64,000 nt of DNA, taken from the NCBI RefSeq assembly GCF_000455205.1, contig NZ_AUWQ01000019.1, forward strand, positions 1 through 64,000. The letters are read 5' to 3'. Positions 29,698-39,600 of this stretch are shown here, one piece after another. The notes beneath the pieces are model-generated. The model had not been told where the DNA came from. It made no database searches and saw only the letters and a program-made list of their open reading frames with translations. Made by a program: the position numbers and the translations under genes. The first letter of the stretch is position 1. Every line of letters starts with the position of its first letter. Source of the stretch: Mycobacterium sp. UM_CSW (GTDB lineage: Bacteria; Actinomycetota; Actinomycetes; Mycobacteriales; Mycobacteriaceae).

Positions 29698-30843
29698 TCA
29701 GGAGTTGCCGACCGCGAACAGCCCGCGCAGGGCGGACAGGTCGAACTCGTTGTCGTGGCGCAGCGCGTCGACCATCAGGGCGACTTCGCGCGCGGTCTCG
29801 CTCGGCGAGCCGACGCCCAGGAAGTCCCGGCTCGGCGGCGGGCCCCATTGGTACAGGCCGGAGGCAGTCAGCGGCGCCCAGCCGGGCTCGAGCGTGTTGT
29901 CGAACATGTCGCCGTCGGCGTAGTGCTCGACGAGGAAGTCGCCCTCCGGGTCCCGCCAGTAATCGAAGAGCTGGCTGCCCTGGATGTGGCGGCCGATGCC
30001 CCACGAGCGGAAATACCCTTGCTCGCGCAGGTATTCGCCGCCGGCGGCCAGCGCGTCGAGGTCGGCGACCTGATAGGCCGAGTGCACGTAGCGGTGGGTC
30101 GGCCCCAACGCCATCGCCAGCGTGTGGTGGTCGGCGGGCACCGAGCCGCGGTCGCAGCGGATGAAGCTCATGACGGGGCCCCGCTCGCGCTGGCCCGGGT
30201 AGTAGCAGAAGTCGCTGACGATCAGGCCGAGGTGCTCCAGGTACCAGTTCAGCGCCTCGATGTACTTCGGGGTCTGCAGCACGATGTGCCCGAGCCGCTG
30301 GACCGTGGCGGGCACGCGCGGGGGCCGCTGGGTGGAGTTGGCCCGGACGGTCCGGCGGCTGGGGCCGAAGTTGAACACGTGCGGCTGCTGGGAGGGCAGC
30401 TCCTCGAACTCGTAGACGCCCGAAACCACCTTCAGCGGAATGCCGCTCGGGTCGACGAGGTGGATCGCCACCCCACCGAGGGTCTCGGGCAGCGGCCGCA
30501 CCGTCGTCCCGGTCGCGCCGGCCAACCGCAGCAGGTCGGAGTACTCGGCGGCCACAAAGGCGGGGCCGATGAACCGCGACCGCGCGCCGCGGCGGATCAG
30601 GACGCACGGCGCACCGGCGTCACTGCCGCGCAGGTGTAGCTCGTCTTCGGTGCGCAGCGCGACGCTGAACCCGAACGCCACCGCGAATTCCTCGGCCTTA
30701 TTCAGGTCGGGCTTCTCGAACTCCAGCCAGATGACGTCGTGGACTTTGATGACCGGGTTGGCGCAGCGTCCGGGATGCTCACCCGGCAGGCCGCCCTGCT
30801 CGCTGTGCAGCCCGTTATGGGCACCGATGAGTTGGTCGGTCAT
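29698..30843 (-). CDS. Extradiol ring-cleavage dioxygenase (VOC type)
   Basis: A 381-residue type I extradiol dioxygenase with two vicinal-oxygen-chelate modules. Candidate Fe ligands are His in RLGHIVLQT, His in HRYVHSAYQV and Glu in FLVEHYADGD. It cleaves a catechol next to the diol. It is the first gene of a run that continues with FAH, hydroxylase and propeller genes. A 17-bp regulon palindrome lies 134 bases upstream at 30977. Substrate identity is open. Confidence 0.85.
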   Translation of the reverse strand: MTDQLIGAHNGLHSEQGGLPGEHPGRCANPVIKVHDVIWLEFEKPDLNKAEEFAVAFGFSVALRTEDELHLRGSDAGAPCVLIRRGARSRFIGPAFVAAEYSDLLRLAGATGTTVRPLPETLGGVAIHLVDPSGIPLKVVSGVYEFEELPSQQPHVFNFGPSRRTVRANSTQRPPRVPATVQRLGHIVLQTPKYIEALNWYLEHLGLIVSDFCYYPGQRERGPVMSFIRCDRGSVPADHHTLAMALGPTHRYVHSAYQVADLDALAAGGEYLREQGYFRSWGIGRHIQGSQLFDYWRDPEGDFLVEHYADGDMFDNTLEPGWAPLTASGLYQWGPPPSRDFLGVGSPSETAREVALMVDALRHDNEFDLSALRGLFAVGNS

Positions 30844-30976
30844 TGGTCGCTCCTCAGACAAGATGAAAGACATGAATTGGCAAGGCTTTCGGCGGCGCAC
30901 GCGTCCGCTTACCGCACTCGCCATCAAGCATGGCGCCGTGGTGACCGCCTGTCCTTGCGGCTGACGCCACTCGGCA

Positions 30977-30993
30977 TACCCTGCTAGCGGGTA
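30977..30993. promoter_or_regulatory. Putative regulon palindrome, 17 bp
   Basis: TACCCTGCTAGCGGGTA has one extra base in the left arm compared with the 16-bp copies, with the GCTAGC core and GGGTA intact. It lies 134 bases upstream of the extradiol dioxygenase start. It could also affect the divergent mmpS gene 244 bases away. Confidence 0.6.
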
Positions 30994-31180
30994 TCCGCGG
31001 TTCTGACTATTCGTCACTGTTGTGTTGGATGACAACGCAACTCGGTCAACGACGAGCCGATGCCCCCCAAGAATCGCCGTTAGATTGCGCAACTAATTCA
31101 TATAGCGCTCTTCGCTTTTTAGCGTTTACTATGCACACACAACCGAATCTGACGGTCCAGGAAAGGTCGAAAGACCCGCC

Positions 31181-31198
31181 TTGGAGGCTTGCCTCCAA
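31181..31198. promoter_or_regulatory. Perfect 18-bp palindrome upstream of mmpS
   Basis: TTGGAGGCTTGCCTCCAA is an exact 8-bp inverted repeat with a 2-base centre. It lies 38 bases before the mmpS ATG. mmpS/mmpL pairs are commonly controlled by TetR- or MarR-type repressors, and a short perfect palindrome in this place fits an operator; a leader hairpin is the alternative. No repressor gene adjoins. Confidence 0.5.
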
Positions 31199-31236
31199 TA
31201 GTGCGCGCGTGGTGAACGATCCGGAGGAGGATCGGC

Positions 31237-31695
31237 ATGAGCACTAGACGCAAAGGGCGAGGAAACATAAGCGCCCTCGGTAAACTTTGGCGGCCCCTCG
31301 TCATTGTGGCCGTCCTCGCGGTCGTCGCTTACGGCGTCAACATCGTCCGGAATAACAGCGAGGCCATCAGCCATCCGGCCACGACGAGCTCCCTCCCGGC
31401 CACCGTCGTCCAGATCAACCCCAAGAACGTCACCTACGAGGCATTCGGCACGCTCGGCGAGGGCGGCAAGGTCGTCTACGCGAACCTTGACAGCCAGCCG
31501 GTCGAAGTCCGGCTGACAGCCCTGCCCTGGTCGGTGTCTGAGACGACGATGTCGCCCTCGGCGACCTTGAGCCTCGTGATGCAGGTCGACGGGGACTCGG
31601 CCGGGTGCCGCATCCTCGTCGACGGCAAGGTCCGGGACGAGCACCTCGTGTCCCACCAGAGCGCCGCCGTCGCGTGCACGGTGACCGCGGCATGA
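31237..31695 (+). CDS. MmpS-family membrane accessory protein
   Basis: A 152-residue protein with a basic cytosolic N-terminus, one membrane helix (about residues 18-37, LWRPLVIVAVLAVVAYGVN) and a small periplasmic beta domain with the family features VTYEAFGTLGEGGKVVYANLDSQPVEV and a conserved Cys pair near the end. MmpS proteins assist MmpL transporters in lipid or siderophore export. GGAGGA lies before the ATG. Its stop overlaps the mmpL start (ATGA). Confidence 0.92.
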   Translation: MSTRRKGRGNISALGKLWRPLVIVAVLAVVAYGVNIVRNNSEAISHPATTSSLPATVVQINPKNVTYEAFGTLGEGGKVVYANLDSQPVEVRLTALPWSVSETTMSPSATLSLVMQVDGDSAGCRILVDGKVRDEHLVSHQSAAVACTVTAA

Positions 31696-34625
31696 ACGAC
31701 GAGGCGCCCACCGGGCCCATCGAGACCGAAGAACCGGTCCCGGCCGACGAACCGGTCAAGCGACCCCTCCTCGCGAGATTGTGCCGCCAGTTCGCACTGC
31801 CGATCGTCTTGTTCTGGGTGGTGCTGGGCGTCGTGGTGAACGTCTTCGTCCCCTCCATCGAGGAGAACACCAAGGCCAACGCCAAGGCGCTCGTCCCCCG
31901 GGATTCGCCGTCGTCGCAGGCCGCACTGGTGCAGGGGAACGCTTTCCGCGAGTCCGACTACACGAGCGCCGTCGTCGTCCTTCTCGAAACGGACGGCCGC
32001 AAGCTCGACGACCAGGACCACAAGTTCTATAACGAGCTGGTCCGCCGGTTGCGCGAAGACAAGCAGCACGTGCAGTCACTGCTGGACCTCTGGGGCAAGC
32101 CGGTGACGAAGTCGGGGCAGCAGAGCGCCGACGCCGAGGCGGCCACGTTGACCGTCCGCCCGACCGGGGACACCGGTGACGCCACGTCGAGCCGCTCGAT
32201 CGACGCCATCCGGGACATCGTGGCCAAGGTCCCGAAACCGCACGGCCTCAGGACCTATGTCACCGGACCGGCCGCGCTGAACACCGACACGCTCGACGCC
32301 GCCGACGCCAGCATGTTCACGCTCACGATCGTGTCGGTGATCGTGATCATCATCATGCTGCTGCTCGCCTACCGCTCGGTGGCCCGAGCCCTTATCCCGC
32401 TGGTGGGTGTGCTCCTCATCTTGGCGACGGCCCGAGGCGTCGTCTCGTTCCTCGTCGGCCTGCACGTTCTGGGGATCTCGTCATTCGCGATGAACATGCT
32501 CGTCGCGTTGGTTCTGGGCGTCGCCACCGACTACGGCATCTTCTTCATCGGCCGATACAACGAGGCGCGCCGGGCGGGACACGACAAGGAATCCGCCTAC
32601 TACGAGTCGGTCGCGAACACGCAGCACGTCATCCTCGGGTCGGGCATGGCGATCTCCGGGTCGACGCTGTGCCTGAGCCTGACCAAACTGAACTACTTCC
32701 GCACCCTGGGCCCGCCTTGCTTCGTGGGGATGGTCGTGGCGGTCGTCGCCGCGCTCACGTTGGGGCCCGCGATGCTCGCGCTGGGGGGCCGCATCAAGTG
32801 GCTGCAGCAAATCAGCCCGACGAGCCCGATGTGGCGCCGACTGGGGACCGCGATCACCCGGTGGCCGGCCGCATTCATCTTCGTCGCCCTCCTCGTCGTC
32901 CCGCTCTGCGTCATGAATCTCGCCACCTACAAGGTGAGTTACAACGACCGGGACTTCGCGCCTGCGACGGTCGAGTCGGTCGAAGGCTACGCTGCCTCGG
33001 ACCGGCACTTCCCGAAGAGCCAGTTGTCCGTCGACAACCTCTACGTCAGTGCGGATCACGACATGCGCAACACGACCGACCTGATCTCCCTGGACCGGAT
33101 CGCCAAGACCATCCTGCGGGTTGCCGGCATCTCCATGGTGCAGGGCATCACCCGGCCGAACGGCCGGCCCCTGGAACACGCTTCACTTCCCTACTCCATG
33201 GGGTCGATGGGAACGAAGATCGGCGAGAACCTCGCCTTCTTTAAGGATCGGGTCGCCGACATCGACACGACGGCAGACCACATGGGCAAGCTCATCGAGG
33301 AAACCACCCAGCTTGAACAGCTCACCGGCCGGCTTGAGGATCTCACCAGCCAGCTGACCGGGGGCACTCACCTCTCGCGCGAAGCGACCGACCGGATGCG
33401 AGCGATCACCGACGAAGTCCGGGACAACCTCGCGAACGTCGACGACTTCTTCCGGCCGCTGCGCAGCTACCTGTACTGGGAGAGGCACTGTTACGACATC
33501 CCGATCTGCTGGGCCATCCGGTCGCTTAACGAGACGGTCGACAACGTCGACCAGGTGAGCGAACAGCTCGGCAACTTGGTGAAGGGCCTGGCCATCATCG
33601 ACACGGTCACTCCGCAGATGGTTCCCCAGATGCACGCCATGGCCGAACACATGGGGACGATGGTCAAGGAAATGCGGGCGATGCAGTCGCTGACGCTGAG
33701 TACGCAAAGCACTCTGCACGCCATGATTCCGCAGATGGAAGTCATGATTCATCCGATGATCGACATGGCGCAGGCATTCGACAACGCGAAGAACGACGAC
33801 TTCTTCTTTCTGCCGCCAGAGTCGCTCCAAACCGAGAATTTCAAGGTCGGTCTCGAGTTCTTCATGACTCCTGACGGAAAAGGCGCGCGCTTCTCGATTT
33901 TCCATGAGGGCGAGGCGATGAGCCCGGCGGGCATTCAGCAGACGAGAAATGCAACGGCCGCCGCACACGAGGCCATCAAACAAACGGCGCTATCGAACGC
34001 GAAATTGGACATGGCAGGCGCCTCGCCGACCTACCGCGACGTGGAGGACTTCTCCCACAACGACCTCATCCTCATGATGCTGGCGACTTTCGGGTTGGTA
34101 TTCGTCATCGTCTTGGTCATCACCAGGGCACTCGTTGGCTCAATCCTGGTCCTGGTCGTCGTCGTGCTTTCGTTCGCTGGTTCATTGGGTTTGGCGTCCT
34201 TGATCTGGGAGACGTTGCTCGGCACCCAACTGCATTGGCTGAACGTCCCCATCGCGTTCATCGTGCTCGTGGGAGTGGGTTGTGACTACAACCTGCTGCT
34301 GCTCTCCCGGTACCGGGAAGAGCTCGACGCCGGCATCGCGACCGGCATGATCCGCGCAATCGCGGGTTCCCTGAGCGTGGCGGTCACTGCGGCCCTCGTC
34401 CTCGCCGGCACGATGCTGGCGCTGCTTTCCAGCGACGTGAAGAACATCGGGCAGGCCGGGTCGACGATCGCGATCGGACTGATCTTCGACATGTTCATCA
34501 TGCGGCTGTGCCTCGTCATGCCGATCGCCCGAATACTCGGCCCGTGGTTCTGGTGGCCGCAGCGGGTGCTGAGCCGGCCCAGGGCTGCGGCCGGTGTTCG
34601 GTCCGCGGCCGTTCCGCCGCTGTAG
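31692..34625 (+). CDS. MmpL-family RND transporter (MmpL4/5-like)
   Basis: A 977-residue RND exporter with about 12 membrane helices and two periplasmic loops; the second loop holds a long Met/His-rich helical insert (MVPQMHAMAEHMGTMVKEM), as in MmpL4/5. The proton-relay signatures VATDYGIFFIGRYNE and GVGCDYNLLLLSRYRE are present. It is paired with MmpS by a four-base overlap. The cargo is a lipid or siderophore-like molecule, not determined. The stretch around 33.8-34.2 kb is slightly less GC-biased than the rest. Confidence 0.93.
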   Translation: MNDEAPTGPIETEEPVPADEPVKRPLLARLCRQFALPIVLFWVVLGVVVNVFVPSIEENTKANAKALVPRDSPSSQAALVQGNAFRESDYTSAVVVLLETDGRKLDDQDHKFYNELVRRLREDKQHVQSLLDLWGKPVTKSGQQSADAEAATLTVRPTGDTGDATSSRSIDAIRDIVAKVPKPHGLRTYVTGPAALNTDTLDAADASMFTLTIVSVIVIIIMLLLAYRSVARALIPLVGVLLILATARGVVSFLVGLHVLGISSFAMNMLVALVLGVATDYGIFFIGRYNEARRAGHDKESAYYESVANTQHVILGSGMAISGSTLCLSLTKLNYFRTLGPPCFVGMVVAVVAALTLGPAMLALGGRIKWLQQISPTSPMWRRLGTAITRWPAAFIFVALLVVPLCVMNLATYKVSYNDRDFAPATVESVEGYAASDRHFPKSQLSVDNLYVSADHDMRNTTDLISLDRIAKTILRVAGISMVQGITRPNGRPLEHASLPYSMGSMGTKIGENLAFFKDRVADIDTTADHMGKLIEETTQLEQLTGRLEDLTSQLTGGTHLSREATDRMRAITDEVRDNLANVDDFFRPLRSYLYWERHCYDIPICWAIRSLNETVDNVDQVSEQLGNLVKGLAIIDTVTPQMVPQMHAMAEHMGTMVKEMRAMQSLTLSTQSTLHAMIPQMEVMIHPMIDMAQAFDNAKNDDFFFLPPESLQTENFKVGLEFFMTPDGKGARFSIFHEGEAMSPAGIQQTRNATAAAHEAIKQTALSNAKLDMAGASPTYRDVEDFSHNDLILMMLATFGLVFVIVLVITRALVGSILVLVVVVLSFAGSLGLASLIWETLLGTQLHWLNVPIAFIVLVGVGCDYNLLLLSRYREELDAGIATGMIRAIAGSLSVAVTAALVLAGTMLALLSSDVKNIGQAGSTIAIGLIFDMFIMRLCLVMPIARILGPWFWWPQRVLSRPRAAAGVRSAAVPPL

Positions 34626-34671
34626 AGTCAGCCGCCGTGATGCGGCCGCCGGAGCTCACGCCGCCCGAGGC

Positions 34672-34977
34672 TCACAGGGGCCGGAAACACATGCACTGTT
34701 CGACGGTCTTGAAATTCTGCCCGCAGTAGATGCACCGCATTCGGCCCGAGCGGCCGATCCTGGCCAGAGAAGCCCGCACCCACTTGCGGTAGTGGAACGT
34801 GCACACCGGCTGATGACCACCGCAGGGCTGGTGGCGCAGCGCGAGCCAACTCGCCGGCCGCTCACACCCGTACGCGCTTTCACAACGCACCGGCTCGGCC
34901 CATGCGGACACCACGGCGTCGAATGAGTCGGCCGTTTCGGGCGGGACGGCATCCGACGTCTCGGGACGCGGGGTCAT
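34672..34977 (-). CDS. Cys-rich small protein, probable zinc ribbon
   Basis: A 101-residue protein. The cysteines are spaced CESAYGCERPASW...CGGHQPVCTFH...CIYCGQNF...CMCF, so it probably binds zinc. The pattern C-x-R-P-A-x-W and final CxxC is shared with the small protein at 49319-49576, so the two seem to be relatives. It sits beside the mmpL gene in convergent orientation. The start ATG 34977 is chosen; it could begin upstream at 35010. No function is known. Confidence 0.6.
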   Translation of the reverse strand: MTPRPETSDAVPPETADSFDAVVSAWAEPVRCESAYGCERPASWLALRHQPCGGHQPVCTFHYRKWVRASLARIGRSGRMRCIYCGQNFKTVEQCMCFRPL

Positions 34978-35106
34978 GCCGGTGCCTATACCCTCCGCCG
35001 CTCTCGTCAATCGCCGCGGCGGGATACTTTCGCGGGGCGGATATCGGAGTCAGACGCGCTCAGACGGGTTCACGCCAGCCGGTAGGTGCCGCTGGTGGCT
35101 TTCCGC

Positions 35107-35121
35107 AACCGGCTATGGGTG
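35107..35121. promoter_or_regulatory. Weak palindrome-like sequence before ndh
   Basis: AACCGGCTATGGGTG resembles TACCGGCTAGCGGGTA with one base deleted and both ends altered. It is 144 bases before the ndh start, a spacing like other sites, but the match alone is not convincing. Confidence 0.25.
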
Positions 35122-35264
35122 CCAGCGGTGATGTGTTTTCCAGCGTCAATCTCGATCATTGACACGCACGGACCCACTCCGCGCGCCGGTTTGTTCCGCG
35201 GCGCGGAACCGTGCGGAGCAAGTGCAACGCGAGATGGCGACTAGAAACGACTGAAGGAAGTGAA

Positions 35265-36599
35265 GTGGGAGTGGAACAACGGCATCGCGTTGTAGTGATC
35301 GGTTCCGGGTTCGGCGGGCTGACCGCCGTCAAGGCACTCAAGCACGCTGCCCTCGACGTCACGATGATCGCCCGCACCCAGCACCACCTGTTCCAGCCAC
35401 TCCTGTATCAAGTGGCGACCGGCATCATCTCGGAGGGCGAAATCGCCCCCGCCACCCGAGTGATCCTGCGGAAGCAGAAGAACGCCAAGGTGTTGCTGGG
35501 CGACGTGGTGCACATCGACCTCGAAGGCCGCCACGTGGTCTCCGAAGTGCTCGGGCGTCGCTATACGTGCGAGTACGACACATTGATCGTTGCGGCGGGG
35601 GCGGGCCAATCCTATTTCGGCAACGACCATTTCGCCGAGTTCGCCCCCGGCATGAAGACCATCGACGACGCGCTGGAGTTGCGCGGGCGCATCCTCGGGG
35701 CGTTTGAGCAGGCGGAGCTCTCCAGCGATCCGGCGCACCGGCAGAGGCTGTTGACCTTCACCGTCGTGGGTGGTGGTCCGACGGGTGTGGAGATGGCGGG
35801 TCAAATCGCTGAACTGGCCCGCGAGACGCTGAAAGGCTCGTTCCGGAACATCGACTCCGCCACGGCGCGGGTGATCTTACTGGACGCCGGCGATGCGGTG
35901 CTCCGACCGATGGGACCAAAACTCGGCAGGAAGGCCCAGGACCGGCTGCAGAAGATGGGGGTCGAGATTCAGCTGGGCACGATCGTCACCGACGTCGACC
36001 ACAGTGGCCTGATGGTCAAGGACGCTGACGGGACCGTCCGCCGCATCGAATCGCAATGCAAGGTGTGGTCGGCGGGCGTATCGGCTAGCCCGTTGGGCCA
36101 GGACATCGCCGACCAGTCCGCGGCCGAGATCGACCGTGCCGGACGCGTCAAGGTGCTGCGGGACTTGTCGATTCCGGGCTACCCGAACGTGTTCGTGATC
36201 GGCGATATGGCGTATGTGGAAGGCGTGCCCGGCATGGCCCAGGGCGCGATCCAGGGCGCCAAGTACGTGGCTGCAGTGATCAAGACGGAACTCAAGGGCG
36301 CCGGCGACGCCGAACGGAAGCCGTTCAGCTACTTCGACAAAGGATCGATGGCCACGGTGTCGCGGTGCTCGGCGGTGGCCAAGGTCGGCCCGATCGAGTT
36401 CGGCGGGTTCATCGCCTGGTTGGCTTGGTTGTTCCTGCACCTGGTGTACCTGGTGGACTTCAAAAGCAGGACCACAACACTGGTTTCGTGGATCCTGACG
36501 TTCTTGAGCACGCGTCGCGGCCAGCTGACGATCACCGAGCAGCAGGCCACCGCCAGCGTCACGCCTCAACAGCTGGCGGACATCGCTGCGGCGAGTTGA
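35265..36599 (+). CDS. ndh: Type II NADH dehydrogenase
   Basis: A 444-residue non-proton-pumping NADH:menaquinone oxidoreductase. The FAD motif VVVIGSGFGGLTAVKAL is at the N-terminus, LIVAAGAGQSYFGNDHFAEF and the NADH motif TVVGGGPTGVEMAG follow, and an amphipathic C-terminal membrane-binding segment ends at TRRGQLTITEQQA. The match to M. tuberculosis Ndh is very close. GAAGGAAG precedes two possible GTG starts at 35265 and 35271. The enzyme feeds electrons to menaquinone at the inner face of the membrane. Confidence 0.92.
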   Translation: MGVEQRHRVVVIGSGFGGLTAVKALKHAALDVTMIARTQHHLFQPLLYQVATGIISEGEIAPATRVILRKQKNAKVLLGDVVHIDLEGRHVVSEVLGRRYTCEYDTLIVAAGAGQSYFGNDHFAEFAPGMKTIDDALELRGRILGAFEQAELSSDPAHRQRLLTFTVVGGGPTGVEMAGQIAELARETLKGSFRNIDSATARVILLDAGDAVLRPMGPKLGRKAQDRLQKMGVEIQLGTIVTDVDHSGLMVKDADGTVRRIESQCKVWSAGVSASPLGQDIADQSAAEIDRAGRVKVLRDLSIPGYPNVFVIGDMAYVEGVPGMAQGAIQGAKYVAAVIKTELKGAGDAERKPFSYFDKGSMATVSRCSAVAKVGPIEFGGFIAWLAWLFLHLVYLVDFKSRTTTLVSWILTFLSTRRGQLTITEQQATASVTPQQLADIAAAS

Positions 36600-36656
36600 G
36601 ACGAACAGGTTTTTCGCCCCGCCCGTTCAGAAGCCTTGCCTTGCAGCGCTTTACCC

Positions 36657-39600
36657 TCATTCGGCTCGGCTGGTGTGGTGCGGGATGGTGATGTCGAGGG
36701 CGGTGCCCCCTCCCAGGGGGCTGGCCACCCGCATCCAGCCGCCGAGCACCTCGATGCGGTCCTTGAGGCCGATCAGACCGGAGCCCTTACCCGAGTCCGC
36801 CCCGCCGACGCCGTCGTCCGAGATGAGCAGGGTGAGGTTCATGTCGTCGGCGTGCGCCCGCACCCTCACCTCGGATGCCTGAGCGTGTTTGGCCGCGTTG
36901 GTCAACGCCTCCGCGACCACGTAGTACGCGGCGACCTCAACGGAGTCGGGCAATCGGTGGTCAATCGCGACATCGAGGTCGACGGGCACCGACGAGCGAC
37001 GGGCCAGCGTCTTGAGCGCCGCAGACAGACCGCCGGTCGACAGCACCGCCGGATGGATGCCCCGGGAAATCTCCTGCAGCTCGGTGAATACGTCGGTCAG
37101 GCCCGAAACCGCCTCGGAAAGCTCGTGTTTCAGGGCATCGGACTCGGGTGGCACCGACTCCTGCGCGAGACGGAGTTTCAGGCCCAGGGAGACGATCCGT
37201 TGCTGGGCTCCGTCGTGGATGTCTCGTTCCAGGCGGCGACGGGCATCGTCGGCGGCCGCCACGATCCGGGCCCGCGACGCGATCAGCTCCTCGCGGGTGG
37301 TCGCGGCCGCGATCGCCGTCGCCACCAGTTCGGCGAATTCGACGATGCGCGCTTCGGTGTCGGGCGGCAACGGATCTTGGTCGGTGGTGGCAACCACGGC
37401 CAACCCCCACAGCCGCTCGTCCACCACGATCGGCGCCCCGACCCGCGACCGAACACCCAACTCCCGAACACGCTCGGCGATGGGGCCGTCAGCGCCCTCC
37501 CAGCTGTCCATCCGCGCCGCGCGCCGCGTATGCAACACCCTCGCGGCGACGTTGTCGCCCTCGGTGCCCAGGCGCTCCCCCACCTCCAAATGCGCCACTC
37601 CGGGCGCCGCATGGGAGGCCACGACGAAGATCGCCGCGCCGTCGTCCTCGAAACGGAGCACCTCGGCGCTCCCCACATCCAGGCAGTCGGCCATCTCCTC
37701 GGCCACCGCCGAGAACACCTCCGCCGGACTGACCCCTTGTGCGACCAGCGTCGCCACGCGCCGCAGCGCCGTCTGCTGCCTGGCCAGCACGCTCAGGTTG
37801 TCGGCGAGTTCGCGCAGGCTATCGCGGCTGGCCTGCAACTCAGATCTGGTGGCGGCGTTGGCAATTGAGGTGCCCACCAGATCCGCGAAGTCCGCCATGC
37901 GCGACTCGGTGTCGGGCGGCAAGGGTCCCGTTCGCGACGCCACGCCGACCGCACCCCAGACATGGCCACCGACGACGACGGGGACCGCGACCATGGATTG
38001 GATGCCGAGATCACGGATGAAGGCAGCCGTCGAGCCAGCCGCGCCGTCGTGGGTGTCCATGCGGGCGGGCCTCCCGGTGCGCAGCACCATCGGCGCGACG
38101 TGGTCGCCGCCCAGCGAGAAACGCTGGCCGGCCGTCGGCGCGCTCATGTCCAACTCCTCCACGCGCCCGACTGCCTCCACGACGATGTCGTCACCGTCGA
38201 AACGAATCACGGTCGTGTTGTAGACGTCCAGGCATTCCCCTAGCTGCTCGGCGACCGCGTTGAAGACCTCGGCGGGCGCCGCCTCGCGGGCAACGAGTTC
38301 GGCCACCAGGCGCAGCGCCGTCTGCTGGCCAGCGAGGTCGCGCAGGCTGTCACGGCTGGCTTGAAGTTCAACCCTGGTGGCGGCGTTAGCGATTGACGTG
38401 GCCACCAGATCCGCGAAATCGGAGATGCGCGCCTCGGTGTCGGGCGGCAGTGGGTCGTTGCGCGACGCCGCGGCGAGCACGCCCCACACGTGCGCCCCGA
38501 CGGTGATGGGCACGCCTACCATGCACCGCACCCCGGCATCGCGAATGCGTGCGGCCGTCACGCCCGCCGCATGGTCGTGGCTGTCAATTCGGGCGGGGCG
38601 ACCGGTGCGCCGGATGATTGGCCCGATGTGGTCGCCGGTCAGGGGGAGCCGCTCGCCGATCGCCGGCGGGTTCGGCAGTTCCGGCTCGGCGCGGCCAAGG
38701 GCCTCGATGACGATGGCATCGTCATCGAACCGGCCGACGGTCGTGTTGTGGACGTCCAGGCAGCCTGCGGTTTCCTCGGCCACCGCCCGGAATACCTGGC
38801 GAGGCGGCGCCTCGCGCGCCACCAGTTCGGCCACCCGCCGCAGCGCCGTCTGGTGTCGGGCGAGGTCGCGCAAACTGTCGCGGCTCGCCCGAAGCTGTTC
38901 CCTGGTGGCCGCGTTGGCGATCGCGGTGGCGACCAGGTCGGCGAAATCGGCCATGCGGGCTTCGGTCTCAGGAGGCATGGGCGTGATCCGCGACGCGACC
39001 GCAAGCACTCCCCACAGATCTGAGCCGACAACGATGGGGACACCGACGACTGATTGCAGCCCGCCCGCACGGATGCGTGCGGCCCACGCGCCCGAAGCGT
39101 TCTCGTAGTCATCAATTCGCGCCGGTCGACCGTCTCGCCGAACCATTAGGGCGATGTTGTCCCCCTCCATCACGAACCGTTCCCCGACCACCGGAAGGTT
39201 CGGCATCGCGGAATCGGCCCGCGCGACGGCCTCCACGATCGTCGCGTCGTCGTCGTAGCGGACCACGGTCGCATTCTGGACGTCGAGGATGCTGGCGATT
39301 TCCTCCGCGACCGCGTGGAACACTGCTGCCGGCTGCGCCTCACGCGCGACCAGTTCCGCCACCCGGCGCAGCGCCGATTGGCGTCGCGCGAGCTCGCGCA
39401 GGCTGCTGCGGCTGGAATTCAGCTGTTCACGAGCCGCCGCATTGGCGATCGCGGTCGCAACCAGATCGGCGAAGTCGGCGATGCCCACCTCGGTGTCGGC
39501 CGGCAGGGGATCGCCCCGCGAGGCCACGGCGGCCACCCCCCACAGTTGTTCGCCGACCATGATCGGGACGCCGACCATCGATCGGATGCCCATCTCCCTC

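Larger units (their letters stand above)
30844..31236. other. Divergent intergenic region, dioxygenase operon / mmpS
   Basis: This 393-base region carries the regulon palindrome at 30977-30993 toward the dioxygenase operon. On the other side is an AT-rich stretch near 31095-31135 (ctttttagcgtttactatg) and an 18-base perfect palindrome at 31181-31198 before mmpS. No gene is supported. Confidence 0.55.
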
